From positions 59,017,393-59,081,392 of the forward strand of contig ML662442.1 in assembly GCA_007570785.1 (NCBI GenBank): a stretch of DNA of 64,000 nt, given 5' to 3'. The stretch comes from Antilocapra americana. Its lineage: Eukaryota; Chordata; Mammalia; Artiodactyla; Antilocapridae. Below are positions 1 through 11,087 of this stretch, piece after piece (positions within the stretch are counted from its first letter, which is position 1; each line of letters starts with the position of its first letter). The translations under genes and the position numbers were made by a program. The notes under the pieces are model-generated. The model did not search any database. It saw nothing but the letters and a program-made list of their open reading frames with translations, and had not been told where the DNA came from.

Positions 1-433
1 GAGGAAAATATATGCTTTTATCGTACGGGTGTTTCATGAATTCTGTGTGTTTTTTCCAATGGTTATGTGACATCACCTGAGACTATCAGAATATGATGGA
101 CTATTTATCAATCAAATTGAATCCATCTTGGTTGTCAATAGTTTCTAACTTACCTGCCTTAAAAACAACGTGTGATACAATCCAGCTTGTAAAAGAAGGG
201 TAGTGCAACTAAAAATACATAAGATTGGAATCTTACAACCGACTTGTGTCTTCAACTGTGTTCTCTTGGCAACATTCAGGTGAGAACAGGAAGGCACCAC
301 AGTCCTCTTGGATATTCTGGTTTTTCTGTTCAGAGCTGCCCTAGGAGGATGTCCTTCAGCCTTACCTGTGTGAGAAGTGAGGACACAGACACAGGACTGG
401 AGAGTCAGCAAAAGCCAGACTTGACCTAGTCCG
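1..433. other. Unassigned non-coding sequence
   Basis: I see no repeat family, RNA gene or credible coding region here. Short open frames on both strands overlap each other and have no recognisable protein signature. Confidence 0.5.
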
Positions 434-633
434 TGTCCCTGGTGGTCTAGTGGGTAATAATTCATCTGCCAATTCAGAGATGCAAGTTCAATCCCTGGAT
501 CAGGAAGATCCTTTGGAGGAGGAAATGGCAACCCACTCCAGCATTCTCACCTGGGAGATCCCATGGACGGAGGAGCCTGACTGGCTATAGTCCATCAAAT
601 CACAAAGAGTTAGATGTGACTGAGCACACACAC
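434..633 (+). mobile_element. Bov-tA SINE, sense
   Basis: This is a tRNA-derived ruminant SINE. The head reads like a polymerase III promoter (gtccctggtggtctagtggg, then a B-box-like gttcaatccc). The Bov-A body follows (ggcaacccactccag, then the catggac block and the final tgactgagcacacac). It is diverged from consensus, so probably not recent. Confidence 0.9.
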
Positions 634-1473
634 GTCACTGTGGGTTAGCAAACATTCTCATTTCTAAATATCTGTGTTTCCTTGGTCTCAAGTTTCCTTC
701 CTCACTTCCACCCCAAAGTCAGGCATTCGTAGGTAATGGGAGATACCACATGTCATTTGTGTCCCCAGCTCAAAGAAGATCTGCTGAATAGAGAATACTG
801 AAGGAATGTGTAATCCAAGGATATTTATTGAACTGAATGTAAGGGAGCTCACATGCCTGGAGCCATTCACAGACCACCATGAATTTTTTGCCACTCTTTC
901 TCTCCAAAACGAGAAAAGAAATAAGAAAATTTAAGGCAAGAGGAGAGAAAAAGTGAGGAAGGATAGACAGGAAATATCAAGAAAGCATTTGTAGCCCAAA
1001 CATTTTTAGATCTGAAATCTTTTTTCAAATGAAATCCTTGTGGAATCTTGATACCTAAAATGAATCAAGGCAGTATTGTTCTGATCTGAAAGTGGTGGGG
1101 AACTTATCTTCTCAACCGGAACTTCAAACACGCCCTTTGCTTTTCCCTGTCACCACACAACACACAGCCTCTCATGACTGCCTGAGGCATCCCTGTGGAA
1201 TACACTGTGACAATCACAGGCAGCAGCAGAAAGAGCCCTAGGTCAAAGTCAGAAGATCTGCTCTTCAGTGATGTGACATTAGCAACTTCTATTAACTTTT
1301 CATTACTTCACCTCTCTCATCAGTACAGTAGGAAAAATCATATTATCCAGGTCACTGGCCAAAACGCAATATCAAATTATATGCCACAGTAGCTGGACCT
1401 TAGATAATCCAATCATTTCTCAAGTGGCACAAGACAAACAACAAAAAAAGACATTATAGTTTGTCTCTTCATC
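634..1473. other. Unassigned, with a MIR-like patch
   Basis: No gene is visible. About 1218-1350 follows the order of MIR landmarks in sense (agagccctaggtcaaa, gatgtgacattagcaa, acttcacctctctcatc, cagtaggaaaaatcat), which suggests an old MIR copy. The rest is not assigned. Confidence 0.4.
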
Positions 1474-1684
1474 TGGTGGTGGTTTAGTTGCTAAGTCAGG
1501 TTCAACTCTTGCTAGCCCTATGGACTGTAGCCCACCAGGTTCCTCTGTCCATGGATTTCTCAAGGCAAGAATACTGGAGTGGATTCCACTTCCTTCTCCA
1601 GGGGATCTTCCTGACCCAGGGACTGAATCCATGTCTCTTGCATAGCAGGCAGATTCTTTGCCACTGAGCCACCAGGGAAGCCCA
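1474..1684 (-). mobile_element. Bov-tA SINE, antisense, with target duplication
   Basis: Reverse-complement Bov-tA ending at the tRNA-like head (gagccaccagggaagccc). It is flanked by a 10-bp direct repeat with one mismatch, tctcttcatc at 1464-1473 and tctcttcacc at 1685-1694. That is the signature of target-primed insertion by LINE machinery. Confidence 0.92.
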
Positions 1685-1699
1685 TCTCTTCACCTAGGC

Positions 1700-2585
1700 A
1701 CCATAAAAATGACTTTTTACTCAACTTATTTAAACTTTTCAAAAAATTTCACCCATTTCTCCCACCCACACCACCACCATCACATCTGGCAACTACCAAT
1801 CTGTTCTCTGTATCTATGAACTTAGTTCATATTCCACATATTGGCGCCATCACATGGAATTTGTCTTTCTCAGTCTGACTTAACTTCACTTGGCATACCT
1901 TTTAGTCTACCCATGCTGTGGCAAATGGCAATATTTCCTACTTCTATATGACTGAATAGTATTCTACTGTATATATTACACAATTTCTTTATCTATGTGT
2001 CCATCAATGGATACTTAGGTTGTTCCATATCTTGGCTATTGTAAATAATGCAGTAACATGAGGGTGCATATATCTTTTTAAATTCATGTTTTCCTTGTCT
2101 TCCAATAAATATCTAGGAGTGGAATTGCTAGATTATATGATAATTCTATTTTTAATTTTTTGAGGGATCTTCTAATAGTGGCTACATCAATTTACATTCC
2201 CACCAACAGGGCATAAAGGTTCTCTTTACTCCACATTCTTGTGAACACTTGTTATTTCTTGCCTTTTTGATAATAACTATTGTAACAGGTGTGAGGTGAT
2301 AGTTCACTGTGGTTTTGATTTGCATTTCTCTGATGATTAATAAGGTAGAATATCCTTCCATGTTTCTGTTGGCCATCTCTATGTCTTCTATGGAACATAT
2401 ATCTACTCAGATCTTCTGACTATTCTTTTATCAGACTGTTTGGTTTTTGTTTGTTTTGTTTTTGTTTTGAGTTTTATAAGTTCTTTATTAATTTCAGATA
2501 TTAGCACCTTATGAGATGTATGATTTGCAAATATTTTCTCATTAAGTAGGCTGCATTTTCACTTTATTGAAATGTTCTCTTAATT
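1700..2585 (-). mobile_element. Old L1 3' end, antisense, 5'-truncated
   Basis: The reverse strand carries the C-terminal end of L1 ORF2 followed by 3' UTR. On the minus strand, 2376 to 2182 encodes the typical run [20 protein letters not shown] and, further on, CWWECKL, the cysteine-containing tail of ORF2p. The plus strand shows the familiar antisense text (gtccatcaatggatac, ggctattgtaaataatgc, gattgctagattat). Many substitutions and indels show it is an old mammalian L1 rather than a recent bovine one. A T-rich (TTTTG)n patch lies at about 2444-2470. Confidence 0.88.
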
Positions 2586-4437
2586 CTGATTTTATTGTCC
2601 AGAGGAAAAATACCATTATGAATGAATCATTATATGAGAGTAGAAAAATATTTTAACCAAAGTTTGTCCCCAGCCCCAATCCTTATCTTTGTTAGGAAAT
2701 ACACAGGGCTAGTAAACACTGTATTTTCAAAATCCAGTGATTTGATCTCATAGTAGATAAAGACTTGACTGTTAGTTTAATGGGCTTTTTCCTCTAGAGC
2801 CAGACACTTATCCTGGGAAAGCAAAAAACAAAACCACAGCCATGGGAGATATTAACTGGGTCAGGAGGGTTTTCATAAAATGGAATTTCTGACCACAAAT
2901 TCACTGTCAATGAGAAGAATAAACTATTCTCTATATTTTTGAAGAGCTTTTCTCCTGACCTTCTGAACCTCTTAACAAATAATTTCCTTATTTACCTTGA
3001 AAAAAATCACCCAGGGTTGATACAAATGCAAGATTTGTACCTTTACGAGTGTATCAAACCTTCAAGCTGAGCTGCTCAATGTTTTCGGGCAACTTACCAC
3101 CTATTGACAATGTGCTGTTGATTGAGATTCTTTTGAATGGGGTTGATAACCTTGACTTCCTCAGTCCAGGAAGAATATTAAAAATGACTTTTTGCTTACT
3201 TTACAATGCATAAGACTAGAATTCTCCAATGTTTCTCTCAGCACAGGTAACAGACCTTGGTTTATTCATATTTGAATCTGTCAAATGAGCTATAATATAA
3301 ACAGAACAAAAAGAATGATATCATTTTGTCTGAGAGAATCAGTGCCACTAGTAAAAAGGCAAAGCAATCTTAGGAAGCTAGATATTTGGAATTCATAATG
3401 ACTCTAACATGAACCATTTACAGACAAAGTCTCTATCCTGAACTTAATGCTGGGATCAGAGTGAAATGGAAAATAACCCTATTAAGTTATAAAGCCTTAT
3501 TGAAATTACTTTGTTCTCCACTAAGTTCTATAAATGTCCACCTTTATATCAGTCAGGATTCAGTTGCAGAAAACAAAATCCACTTAAGACAGTTTAAGCA
3601 GGAAGAAGTTCACAATTGAGCACTAAATTGCTTACATATTTATGGCATCTGTGGGAAGGCTGAAGAAACAGATTTTAGACTGAAAAGTCACACTCAAAAC
3701 CACACTGCAAAACAGGTCTACCAAAGAGCTGCTGCCTCTTCTATAATCAAGAAACCTCTGGCTTCAAAACCACTCCGGCTTTGATGATCACAAAATCATT
3801 ATCATCAAAAGATACACTGCAAATGCTGCCCATTCCTGAATCAGCTGTACCCACTGTGGTCCATGGATGCACAAAAGCTGTCATGTCCTGCATAATGATG
3901 CCCACACAGCTGTGACTGGACACTGGGACCTCTGCTAGAGCCACCTCAGAAAAACAAAATCCTTCACAGCTGAGCTTGGTAGTAGAAACATTCTAGAAGC
4001 ATCAGAGATGGAGCCCCAGCCTCACTTCTGCTGTCTGAATCTCTTCTGATCAGCCAGATCCAAATCACATTCACTATAGTAGCTGCAAGGGAGTCTGCGT
4101 AATATATCTCCTGGCTTTCCTGTCTCTGCAGGTCAGGAGGTACACAAGAGCGAGGGTGAAGTGGTTATTAAGTGCCAACTTTCAAAACTCACAATGGTGC
4201 TATTCTGGCTGAAACAGTCATTAGTATTCTAAGGTCTATCTAGGGTCTCACTTTCAAATGTGGTTTCAGATATAGAAAGGATTTTAATAATCACCAGTCC
4301 ATCCCTTTTATTAACTGTGAACCAGAGATGATGGTATTTTGCTTGATGTCACAGCTAATTAATGGTGGAACCAAGAAGAGAAATTATATTGTCTGACTCT
4401 CAGTCTAGTCCTCTTTTTATGTCCCCCAGGGATATCT
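2586..4437. other. Unassigned; probable old repeats
   Basis: No gene is seen. About 4317-4412 resembles antisense MIR (aaccagagatgatg, gatgtcacagctaat, ggtggaaccaag, gtctgactctcagtc). The segment 3547-4180 opens with gtcaggattcagttgcag and looks like a degraded mammalian repeat that I cannot name. The remainder shows nothing I recognise. Confidence 0.35.
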
Positions 4438-4649
4438 ACTGAGGCTTCCCTGGTGGCTCAGATGGTAAAGAATCTGCCTGCAATGTGGGAGACCTAGGTT
4501 AAATCCCTGAGTTGGGAAGATCCCCTGGAGAAGGAACTGGCAACCTACTCCGGTATTCTTGTCTAGAGAATCCCATAGACAGAGGAGCCTGGTGGGCTGC
4601 TGTCCGTGGGGTCACAAAGAGTTGGACACCACTGAGCAACTAATACACA
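4438..4649 (+). mobile_element. Bov-tA SINE, sense, with target duplication
   Basis: Near-complete Bov-tA starting gaggcttccctggtggctca and ending actgagcaactaat. It is flanked by an 11-bp repeat with one mismatch, cagggatatct at 4427-4437 and cagggatacct at 4650-4660. The copy is little diverged. Confidence 0.95.
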
Positions 4650-4689
4650 CAGGGATACCTAAAGACATAAAAAGCAGTAAAAAGTGTGG

Positions 4690-4772
4690 CAATGTGGCTG
4701 ATTCATGTTAATATATGGCAAAAAAAATCACAATATTGTAATTATCCTCCAATTAAAATAAATTAATTTTTA
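4690..4772 (+). mobile_element. Ruminant L1 3' tail
   Basis: Short 3' terminal piece of a ruminant L1 (tggctgattcatgtta, atatggcaaaaa, ttatcctccaattaaaa) ending in an A/T-rich tail. The same terminal motif occurs at 18951-19040. Confidence 0.65.
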
Positions 4773-4871
4773 AGTGTGGCAATAGCATTTCCATTTCAGA
4801 TCTGGTTGTATATAAAATCATATAGATGAATTATATACAATGAAGGTGATCAAGTCATCTCCTAGGCAGGT

Positions 4872-5532
4872 TGATAAGAAGTTTAGGGGTCCCCAAGAAG
4901 AGAGGGGTCTGGAATTCTCAAGGAGGAGAAAAGGACAAACTTTTTTCTCTGCATTCCTTAGCCTTAGTCAATTACACAACTCAGTTTAAACTCTATACTA
5001 AGGATTATACAACAACAAGGTATCTAGCTGGAGGACAGTTTCTCCTCCCTGAAAACCTGACTAATCCTGGCATCTTAGGATGTATATTATGGAAGTGGGT
5101 CTGGAAGACCTTTCTAAAATAATCCTGGTATCTTAAGATGTATAGTGGGTCTGAAAGATCTTTCTATTGTCAAATGTTAATCCTGTTATATCAAAATGTA
5201 AATTATGGGAGTAGGGCTTGTGAAGTCTTTACAAGGATTATATAACAGTAATGTATCCTCCCTGAGGACAGTCCCTGGATTAAACTTTCTGGCTAATCCT
5301 GTTATTGATTCAGTATATAACTCCACTGCTAACTCTAGCAAGGGGGTACTCTTTCTGCCCCCTTCTGATGCCTATGTCAGAAGCTTTCTCTATCTACTTT
5401 ATACTTTAATAAAACTTTATTACACAAAAGCTCTGAGCGATCAAGCCTCGTCCCTGGCCCCAGATTGAATTCTTCTCTTCAGGAGGCCAAGATTCCCTGT
5501 GTCTTTGCTGTGATTTTGTCAACAACTTTTCA
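4872..5532 (+). mobile_element. Solo LTR of a ruminant endogenous retrovirus
   Basis: The segment starts TGATAAG and ends TTTTCA, matching LTR termini. It has a polyadenylation signal aataaa at 5408-5413 followed by the conserved R/U5-like stretch (agctctgagcgatcaag, cctggccccagattg). No gag, pol or env sequence and no primer-binding site follow, so this is a solo LTR left by recombination. A weak target duplication is possible (aggca at 4864-4868 and 5534-5538) but it is not clean. The family recurs in ruminant genomes; the exact class is not certain from sequence alone. Confidence 0.75.
5061..5231 (+). repeat. Three tandem units inside the LTR (U3)
   Basis: Three degenerate copies of about 50-57 bp, each starting taatcctg and ending near a purine-rich, then ctttct or tcttta motif (units near 5061, 5119 and 5177). 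Shared internal words are tatc, atgtata or atgtaaat, and gtgggtctg. Repeats of this kind in the U3 of an LTR are usually enhancer duplications; that role is inferred. Confidence 0.7.
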
Positions 5533-5924
5533 AAGGCAATGGAAAATATATCTTTCCCAGGATTTATATGACATTTTAAATACTTGTATGACATATTTGT
5601 CTTTCCTACATATGAGACTGTATTTGTTATTGGGGAACTGGTGGTGACCAAAACAGATATGAGATGAAAAGAGCTGGTCAGTAAAAAAGGAGAGAGGATA
5701 CTGCCTGCCATCTCCCTGAAATAAGAGAAACTCAGAAACTGAGAAAACCTTCATACAGTTGAAGCATAACTTGCAAAAGGCAAGAAAGGTAACTAGTAAA
5801 GACATCAAGAGCAAATGCTAGAGATACTTTAAAGCTACACAGAAAACTTTGAATTTCATCCTAAGGCACAGTTTCCACAATTTCAATCGATTGTCTACCA
5901 AATTCATTATTTTGCCCTGTCCCT
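5533..5924. other. Unassigned non-coding sequence
   Basis: No repeat family or gene recognised. Open frames on both strands overlap one another and lack any protein signature. Confidence 0.4.
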
Positions 5925-6590
5925 GTATTAGGTTCCTAGGGTTCCCTTAGAAAAGGTCCACAACTTGGTGGCTTGAAACAATAGAAATTTATTTTCTTAT
6001 AGTCCTGGAGGCTAGAAATCAGAAAGCTGTCAGCAGGGTGATGACCCCTCCGAAGAATCTAGGAAAATACTACCTTGCTGCTTAGGTTTTGGTGGTTGAC
6101 AAGCTTTGGCGTTCCTTGGCTTATAAACAAAGCACTCCGGTTTCTGCCTCCATTATCACATGGCATTCTCTGTGCATCTGTTTCTGTCTCTTCTCCTCTT
6201 CTTATAAGAACATATTGGATTAAGCTATTTTTGAGCTAAAGACTCACCCTACTCTAGTAAGACCTCATCTTAAAATTATATATGCATGAATGCATTCTCA
6301 GTGCTTAAGTCATGTCTGACTCTTTGCAACCCTATGGACTGTAGCCTGCCAGACTCCTCTGTCCATGGGATTGTCCAAGCAAGAATACCAAAATGGGTTG
6401 CCATGCCCTCCTCCAGGAGAACTTACAGAACCCAAGGATCAAACCCATGCCTCCTGTGTCTCCTGCTTTGCAGGCAGATTCTTTACCCCTGAACCACTGG
6501 GAAAGCCCAACTTATTATATATCCAGAGACCTTATTTCCAAATGAGATCACTTCCTGAGATTCTGGAAAGGACATCAATTAGGAGGAGGA
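5925..6590 (+). mobile_element. Ancient mammalian repeat, split by a SINE
   Basis: The segment reads ttaggttcctagggttccc, then acttggtggcttgaaacaat, then atttattttcttatagtcct, a text found in an old placental interspersed family (I believe an L1 3' end or an LTR, not resolved). It stops at 6275 for a Bov-tA insertion and resumes at 6523 with gaccttatttccaaatgag. A second copy of the same family is at 57625-57965. Confidence 0.55.
6284..6513 (-). mobile_element. Bov-tA SINE, antisense, nested
   Basis: Inserted into the older repeat at 5925-6590. It is flanked by a perfect 9-bp duplication, attatatat, at 6275-6283 and 6514-6522. The body is reverse Bov-tA (ggactgtagcctgccagact, tgcaggcagattctttacc). 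Confidence 0.92.
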
Positions 6591-7277
6591 GAAAAACAGT
6601 ATCCTACACAGTACAACCTCTGATGTCATTAATCACTTAATACTTTCTTTAAATCAACTCACTAAGTCAGCTTTTAAGCAATAATATCCATCCATATGTC
6701 TGAAAGCTAGTGGTATCTTTTCAATATACACCAAAAAAAAAAAAGCCTTCAAAATGACAAAAACTAAAAATCTTTATCCACATAGTAATAGTGATGCCTG
6801 TGCCAACTTCAAGAAGAAATGTCTGAAAATTAAGGTTAAGAAAAGCCCTTGAGATAAAGCCGTCAACTGTTTTCACCTTTGAGCAGACATTGGAGATAAC
6901 CTGGACCTACGGATTTGTCTTTCTGATGCATTGTATCGCTGATTCCCAATCCTGGATGTAATTAAAAAGCACTCTGTGCCAGTTAAATCATATTCTCTGA
7001 GCCTAGTTTTTAATACTAGCCAGTAATTTCAACGAATAGCCAGGAACGAGGACCAATAAATTTATGATCCTTTTAAAGAGATTTTTTACTACACTTTGTA
7101 ATTGGCTTTAGCAGTGGCCTAGAGAAGGAATGAACAGGAATTAAAAGTCACTTGCTAATTGAACCTTTGCTGAATATAATCTAGGTAGCTGAACGTTTTG
7201 CAGATAACAGAAAGTTAGCTAAACATTTATCTGTTATATAGATAAATGGTTAGATTTATCTGTTTATCTTTCTAACA
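6591..7277. other. Unassigned non-coding sequence
   Basis: AT-rich, with an A-run near 6731-6744. No gene or repeat family recognised. It borders the left arm of the inverted repeat. Confidence 0.4.
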
Positions 7278-7424
7278 GGTTAATAGTGCAGAAAAGATCA
7301 AACCCTCTTTTTTCTTTTTACTCTAGGAAGAGTCCTGGAGAATAATGTAGGGTAGGCAGAAAGCAGCCTACTGGAACCAGGCCCCAATATTCAGAAAAAA
7401 CTGTAATATTTAGAAAGACCTGTA
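7278..7424 (+). repeat. Left arm of a long inverted repeat
   Basis: This segment matches the reverse complement of 8454-8583 along its whole length (by eye about 80-85 %). It includes the near-perfect block tggagaataatgtaggGtag (one difference, capitalised) and actggaaccagg. The left arm is longer because aaactgtaatatttagaaa is an extra, partly duplicated piece near its end. I do not recognise the sequence as a named family. Confidence 0.8.
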
Positions 7425-7689
7425 TTGTATGTTATCACAATAAAAGAAGTTACATTTACTATTACATTTCTCATTTACTATTATTATTCCTATTTTAAAT
7501 TTACTATTCTATTTTCTTATGTAGCCATTCACCTGGAGTTACACTGATTTTGTGGCACATACAAGAATCTAGTTCCTGTATCCAGCTTTTGTATTACTGT
7601 TATATGCCTGAAAGCTATTGTGTGCATGCAAAATGCTGGGTACACTTTAAGAACACAGTAGGTAACCAAGTGTTCTAATCACCTATGAG

Positions 7690-7850
7690 GGATTATTTTC
7701 ATTACTCATTTTACAGATAAGAAAACTGAGAGGATTAAATAACTTTCTCAGGATTGCAGTCAGTGTGTACTATGCAGTCCAGAGCTGGGACAGAAACTGA
7801 GGCAGTCTGGCTGAGAGTGAGTGTACATACCCATTCTGCTTGCTCTGCTC
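7690..7850 (-). mobile_element. MIR SINE, antisense
   Basis: Contains the reverse MIR core: attttacagataagaaaactg, gaggattaaataact, then cagagctgggac and aggcagtctggctg. It lies in the loop between the two inverted-repeat arms. Confidence 0.7.
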
Positions 7851-8453
7851 TATCTGCACTGCTACTGCTCCTTCTGCTTCCATTTAAGAGAAACAGCAAA
7901 GCAGATTGAATCAAAGCCGCCATTTGCTTTTGGAAACACCTGTATTCCTGATGGTAGTATAATTAATCCTACATTAACTTCATGGTAAAAGCATCAATTG
8001 TTGCTGATTTCTCTTCTGACAACAACGATGGATATTTCCAATTATTTCCTGCACTCATTTACATGTTTTCCAGATGAAAAAATGTCTTGGATTTCTGGTA
8101 GAAATGTTAATCATTTGAAGAGCCTAACCCATGGTCTACAAACAAAAACATAATGGGCCAAATAATATGGTCAGATGAAATCTGAATCAAAAATTGCATA
8201 ATAGCACATTTCCTTGGTTTTCATTACCAACCTAAATCAAAATATGATTAAGAACAATAACAACAAAACAGTAGAATACAGCAATTTCCAGCAATTTTAG
8301 CCATTAAAAGAAATAATGAATAAAGCTAATTCCTTGCACATACAGCAGAGCATTAACTGACAACACAAGCATCTATCAAAACCATTTGGGCACGGCTGCA
8401 GCACTTGCACTGAATCTGTCTCCCAATTAAAATATTCCCAGCCACTGGGAAAT
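7851..8453. other. Unassigned loop between inverted arms
   Basis: No gene or named repeat is visible. Together with the MIR remnant it forms the roughly 1-kb spacer between the arms. Confidence 0.4.
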
Positions 8454-8583
8454 TACAGGTCTTTCTAAATATTGGGACCTGGTTCCAGTGGGCTGCTCTC
8501 TGCCTATCCTACATTATTCTCCAGACCTGTTCCTGGGGTAAAAAACAAAATAAAAGAGGGGTGATCTTTCCTGCACTAAAACC
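8454..8583 (-). repeat. Right arm of a long inverted repeat
   Basis: Reverse complement of 7278-7424. The match begins tacaggtctttctaaatatt and ends ctgcactaaaacc, with breakpoints at the same place in both arms and no similarity outside. The arms could pair as a hairpin in RNA or single-stranded DNA. Confidence 0.8.
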
Positions 8584-9734
8584 TTTTTCTACCACTTAAT
8601 TCATTCTTCTTTTCCTTCCTAATATCTCAAATGCTTCATACAGAGGGAAGCAAGTACCTACGACAATTGATAAAAGAACGGTTAATATGGGATGTTCACT
8701 CCAAAAAGCACAGAAGTGGAGACACCAGTCTGGATAAGTTTTGTGAGCAATCTGAGACAGTGAAGACTTTGGGACTTGGAAAAACCAGTCCTTGGAAACA
8801 GGCCCATGAAGTCCTCCATGTTATTACCTTTAGGTAGAAGCAGGCATCTAGAACTCAGCTGACCACATCAGTGGGAAGTAGAAGCTGGAAGGATAAGAAG
8901 TGAGATGTTAGCAGCTGCTTAATAGCATGAACATAGCAATTAAGATGAAGTCCTGAGCTGTTACCAAAACATGGTAGAAGCCACACCTCAGGATTAAGGA
9001 ACATATCACAGAAATAAGAGCTGATAGTTTGGTCTAAGGGGAAAAGAAACCAAATAAACCTATCCCAGCAAAGTTTACAGCCAGGCCTTCATAGAATCAG
9101 AGAGTCAGCTAAGCCTCTTTGGAAGAAGGTAATCAAGGGTCTACTTCATATCATCCACAATATCCAATATATAAAATAAAGTCAACAGGCATGTGAAAAA
9201 GGACAATGTAACATAGTCAATTAAAAGAGATGAATAGATGACCCAGACGATAGATTAACAGACAAAGACTTTTAAATAATTTTATAAGTATTTTTAAGCT
9301 GATAGGAAAGGATGCATATAATGAAGGAATAATTTCAAGAGAGATGTGGAAAATCTGAAGAAGAATCAAATTGAATTTCTAGAATTAAAAATACAATATC
9401 AAAAATTTTTTAAATACAGGATAACATCAAATTGAATACTGGGGGAAAAAGCATCAGTGAACTTGAAGGCATGTCAATAGAAATTAAGAGCAAGGAGGGG
9501 AAAAGACTAAAGGAAATTTTGAGGAGCAATTATTTTCAGCATGAAATTGTATATTCACAAAAATTGTAAACTAGTGTGAGAGTAGAACAGAACATCTTTA
9601 GACCTGCAAGATCTCAAAAGACTAACCATCCATAGACTCCAAATCTACTGAAGAAAGGAGTAAGTCAAAACAAAGGTGTACATTGTAATAGAGGAAGAGA
9701 AGAGGCAGAACTCTGTCGGGGGCTTGGGGGACTG
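8584..9734. other. Unassigned non-coding sequence
   Basis: No gene, RNA or repeat family that I can name. The stretch 9170-9690 is purine-rich with many short stop-interrupted frames and could be decayed L1 ORF sequence, but no protein motif survives to confirm this. Confidence 0.35.
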
Positions 9735-9780
9735 TAGCAGCTGCTAAGTCACTTCAGTCGTGTCTGACTCTTTGTGACCC

Positions 9781-10226
9781 TGTGGAACCTGAGAGACTCC
9801 ATCTTAGAAAAGGAGAGCCGCCATCTTGTGACAGAAGGCAACACTCAGATTCCCCCACCCCCATGGCACCACCCTAGACACGACCAATCACCGAGCATTG
9901 GGGAAGCGCCAAAAATATACCAACCACGGAGCTGTTTGTGGTTAAATATACCTATCAGGCGCTAGCACGGGTAAAACTCCTGACCTCTCCTCCCATCCTG
10001 ACCAATCACAGGACACCGAGGCACGTCACCCCACCCGTGGTCACCTTCCCTTTGTCTTTTCCCCTTAAAAGCCTTGTACCATGCCGCTCGGGGCCACCGC
10101 CCTCACTCCGCTGCGTCAGTGTGTATGTGTGCGGTCTGGACCCAGGTCTGCAATAAACTCCCTCTTGCACTTGCATTGGTGAGTGGCCTCCTGGTGATTT
10201 GTGGAGACCGTGATCTGGGCACAACA
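9781..10226 (+). mobile_element. Solo ERV LTR inserted in a SINE
   Basis: A 446-bp element starting TGTGGAA and ending CACAACA. It is flanked by a perfect 4-bp duplication, accc, at 9777-9780 and 10227-10230. Features in LTR order are a CCAAT-type word accaatcac (9888 and 10010 areas), a TATA-like ccccttaaaag (10061-10071), a polyadenylation signal at 10152-10157, then a short U5. The GC-rich promoter region and the 4-bp duplication fit a class I (gammaretrovirus-like) element. No internal viral gene remains. Confidence 0.88.
10061..10157 (+). promoter_or_regulatory. LTR TATA-like box and poly(A) signal
   Basis: ttaaaa at 10065-10070 is followed 82 bp later by aataaa at 10152-10157. This spacing is that of a compact R region in a class I LTR. 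Activity cannot be judged from sequence. Confidence 0.6.
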
Positions 10227-10404
10227 ACCCCAAGGGCTGTAGCCCACCAGGCTCCTCTGTACATGGGATTCTCCAGGCAAGAATACTGGAGTGGGTTGGC
10301 ATACCCTCCTCCAAGGGATCTTCCCACTCAGGGATTGAGCCCATGTCCCTTGCAGCTCCTGCATTGGCAAGCAGGTTCTTTACCATTAGCCACCTGGGAA
10401 GCCC

Positions 10405-11087
10405 TTAAGGAACTAAGGCAGGGGAAAAGAATAAGAATAATAATAACCAAAATAATCAGCCAAAAGTGTTTAAAGTAGCTGTCTTTGGAAGAAGAATTTT
10501 GACTCAGGGAGTTGGAACATTCAGAGGTCTGTTCTTTGCCATAAGCTGCTGTGGAATACTTGATTCCTTAAATAATAGGACTGGTTAACCTTGATTAAAA
10601 TAAAGACAATTTTTTAAGAAGAGAAAAAAATGTAAGAAATATATAATATCTGAATAACCAGGAGAATAAAACTAGAACTTAACCATAAAACAAAAAATGA
10701 CTCTTCAATCAGAGAAGAAATATTGAGGGGAGTTGGGGGAGTTAAATTTAGGGATTAGGTTAACTATTAAGACTATGGTTTCTAATTTTAATTTTAAATC
10801 TTTCATAATGAGATTAACTAATTCTAGGAAGGTTGCAAGGCTATTTTTTAAAAGTAATTTCACTCACAGAAATTTGAGGGAAAAAGACAAAATATTAGGA
10901 AATCAAATGAGCGAGAAGACCTAATAAACCCAAATTGCTGGAAATCTTGTCTTTCAAGAGAGGGGAAAATAAGAGCATTTTCCTTTAGGCTGTAATTATA
11001 CAATTGTAAAAAGACAACAACAAAAAAAGAGCACAAATAAATCTCCTGAGAAAAGACATAAAATGATCCATCTTGACAGAATGCTAT
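10405..11087. other. Unassigned non-coding sequence
   Basis: AT-rich, without a recognisable gene or repeat family. Confidence 0.4.

Larger units (their letters stand above)
9735..10404 (-). mobile_element. Bov-tA SINE, antisense, split by an LTR
   Basis: The SINE's tail half is at 9735-9780 (ctgctaagtcacttcagtcg, tgactctttgtgaccc). Its body and tRNA-like head resume at 10227-10404 (ccccaagggctgtagcccac to gccacctgggaagccc). Removing the LTR and one copy of accc restores a continuous SINE. Confidence 0.93.

Noticed and set aside
434..633. tRNA-like polymerase III boxes, here and in the other SINEs
   Set aside because: They belong to SINE heads with SINE bodies and target duplications; no cloverleaf tRNA gene is present.
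4872..10226. The LTRs at 4872-5532 and 9781-10226 as two ends of one provirus
   Set aside because: Their sequences are unrelated, each is a complete solo LTR, and the DNA between them contains no retroviral genes.
10006..10478. Several overlapping frames of 70-134 codons
   Set aside because: They run across an LTR and SINE boundary, in which every frame is chimeric; none is a viral or cellular protein that I recognise.
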